A stretch of DNA of 23,111 bases from Prevotellaceae bacterium (lineage in GTDB: Bacteria; Bacteroidota; Bacteroidia; Bacteroidales; Bacteroidaceae), in contig JABZKU010000034.1 of assembly GCA_015257125.1 (NCBI GenBank), positions 1 to 23,111 of the forward strand, read 5' to 3'. Of the stretch, positions 23,103 through 23,111 are shown in pieces (position 1 is the stretch's first letter; each line of letters begins with the position of its first letter). The translations under genes were made by a program, and so were the position numbers. The notes under the pieces were generated by a model. It was not told the DNA's origin and ran no database searches. It saw nothing but the letters and a program-made list of their open reading frames with translations.

Positions 23103-23111
23103 TAAAATGGC

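Overview
The window looks like chromosomal DNA from a Bacteroidales bacterium. The evidence is a SusC/SusD pair, degenerate BspA-type (DUF285) surface-protein repeats, a tandem pair of short Skp/OmpH genes, and promoters of the Bacteroidota type (TTTG about 19-21 nt upstream of TAnnTTTG). A Prevotella-like relative is plausible but cannot be fixed from this sequence alone.

Layout, left to right. Positions 1-386 hold the decayed 3' end of a leucine-rich BspA-like surface protein with several lesions. After a gene-free leader comes a susC/susD outer-membrane uptake pair (883-5627) with no enzyme or regulator beside it. Next is a UPF0114 (YqhA-like) membrane protein (6058-6741) whose apparent N-terminal domain lies upstream in the same frame without a start codon. 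An oxidative-stress module, ahpC (6997-7563) and ahpF (7667-9220), follows. It has a textbook promoter, a palindrome just upstream of that promoter, and a strong hairpin between the two genes. A minus-strand AraC-family regulator (9326-10198) diverges from a five-gene plus-strand operon (10397-16434). That operon encodes a TolC-like outer-membrane channel, a lipoprotein HlyD-type adaptor, a double-ATPase ABC protein and two ABC-2 permeases, which together form a YbhGFSR-like efflux pump.

The right part is transcribed leftward: a DacB/PBP4 D-Ala-D-Ala carboxypeptidase (16702-18093), two Skp/OmpH periplasmic chaperone paralogues (18228-18737 and 18779-19297), the peroxide sensor OxyR (19465-20391) and ATP-dependent PEP carboxykinase PckA (20640-22244). 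The last roughly 870 nt hold the pckA leader and otherwise no convincing gene.

Together the window is mainly envelope biology (nutrient import, efflux, peptidoglycan trimming, outer-membrane protein chaperoning) plus a peroxide defence set in which OxyR probably controls ahpCF from about 12 kb away. I found no mobile element, CRISPR array, tRNA or rRNA, and no clearly new multi-gene system. The most unusual items are the UPF0114 gene with an orphaned N-terminal domain, the ahpC-ahpF intergenic terminator, the half-degenerate ABC ATPase and several compact nested inverted repeats.
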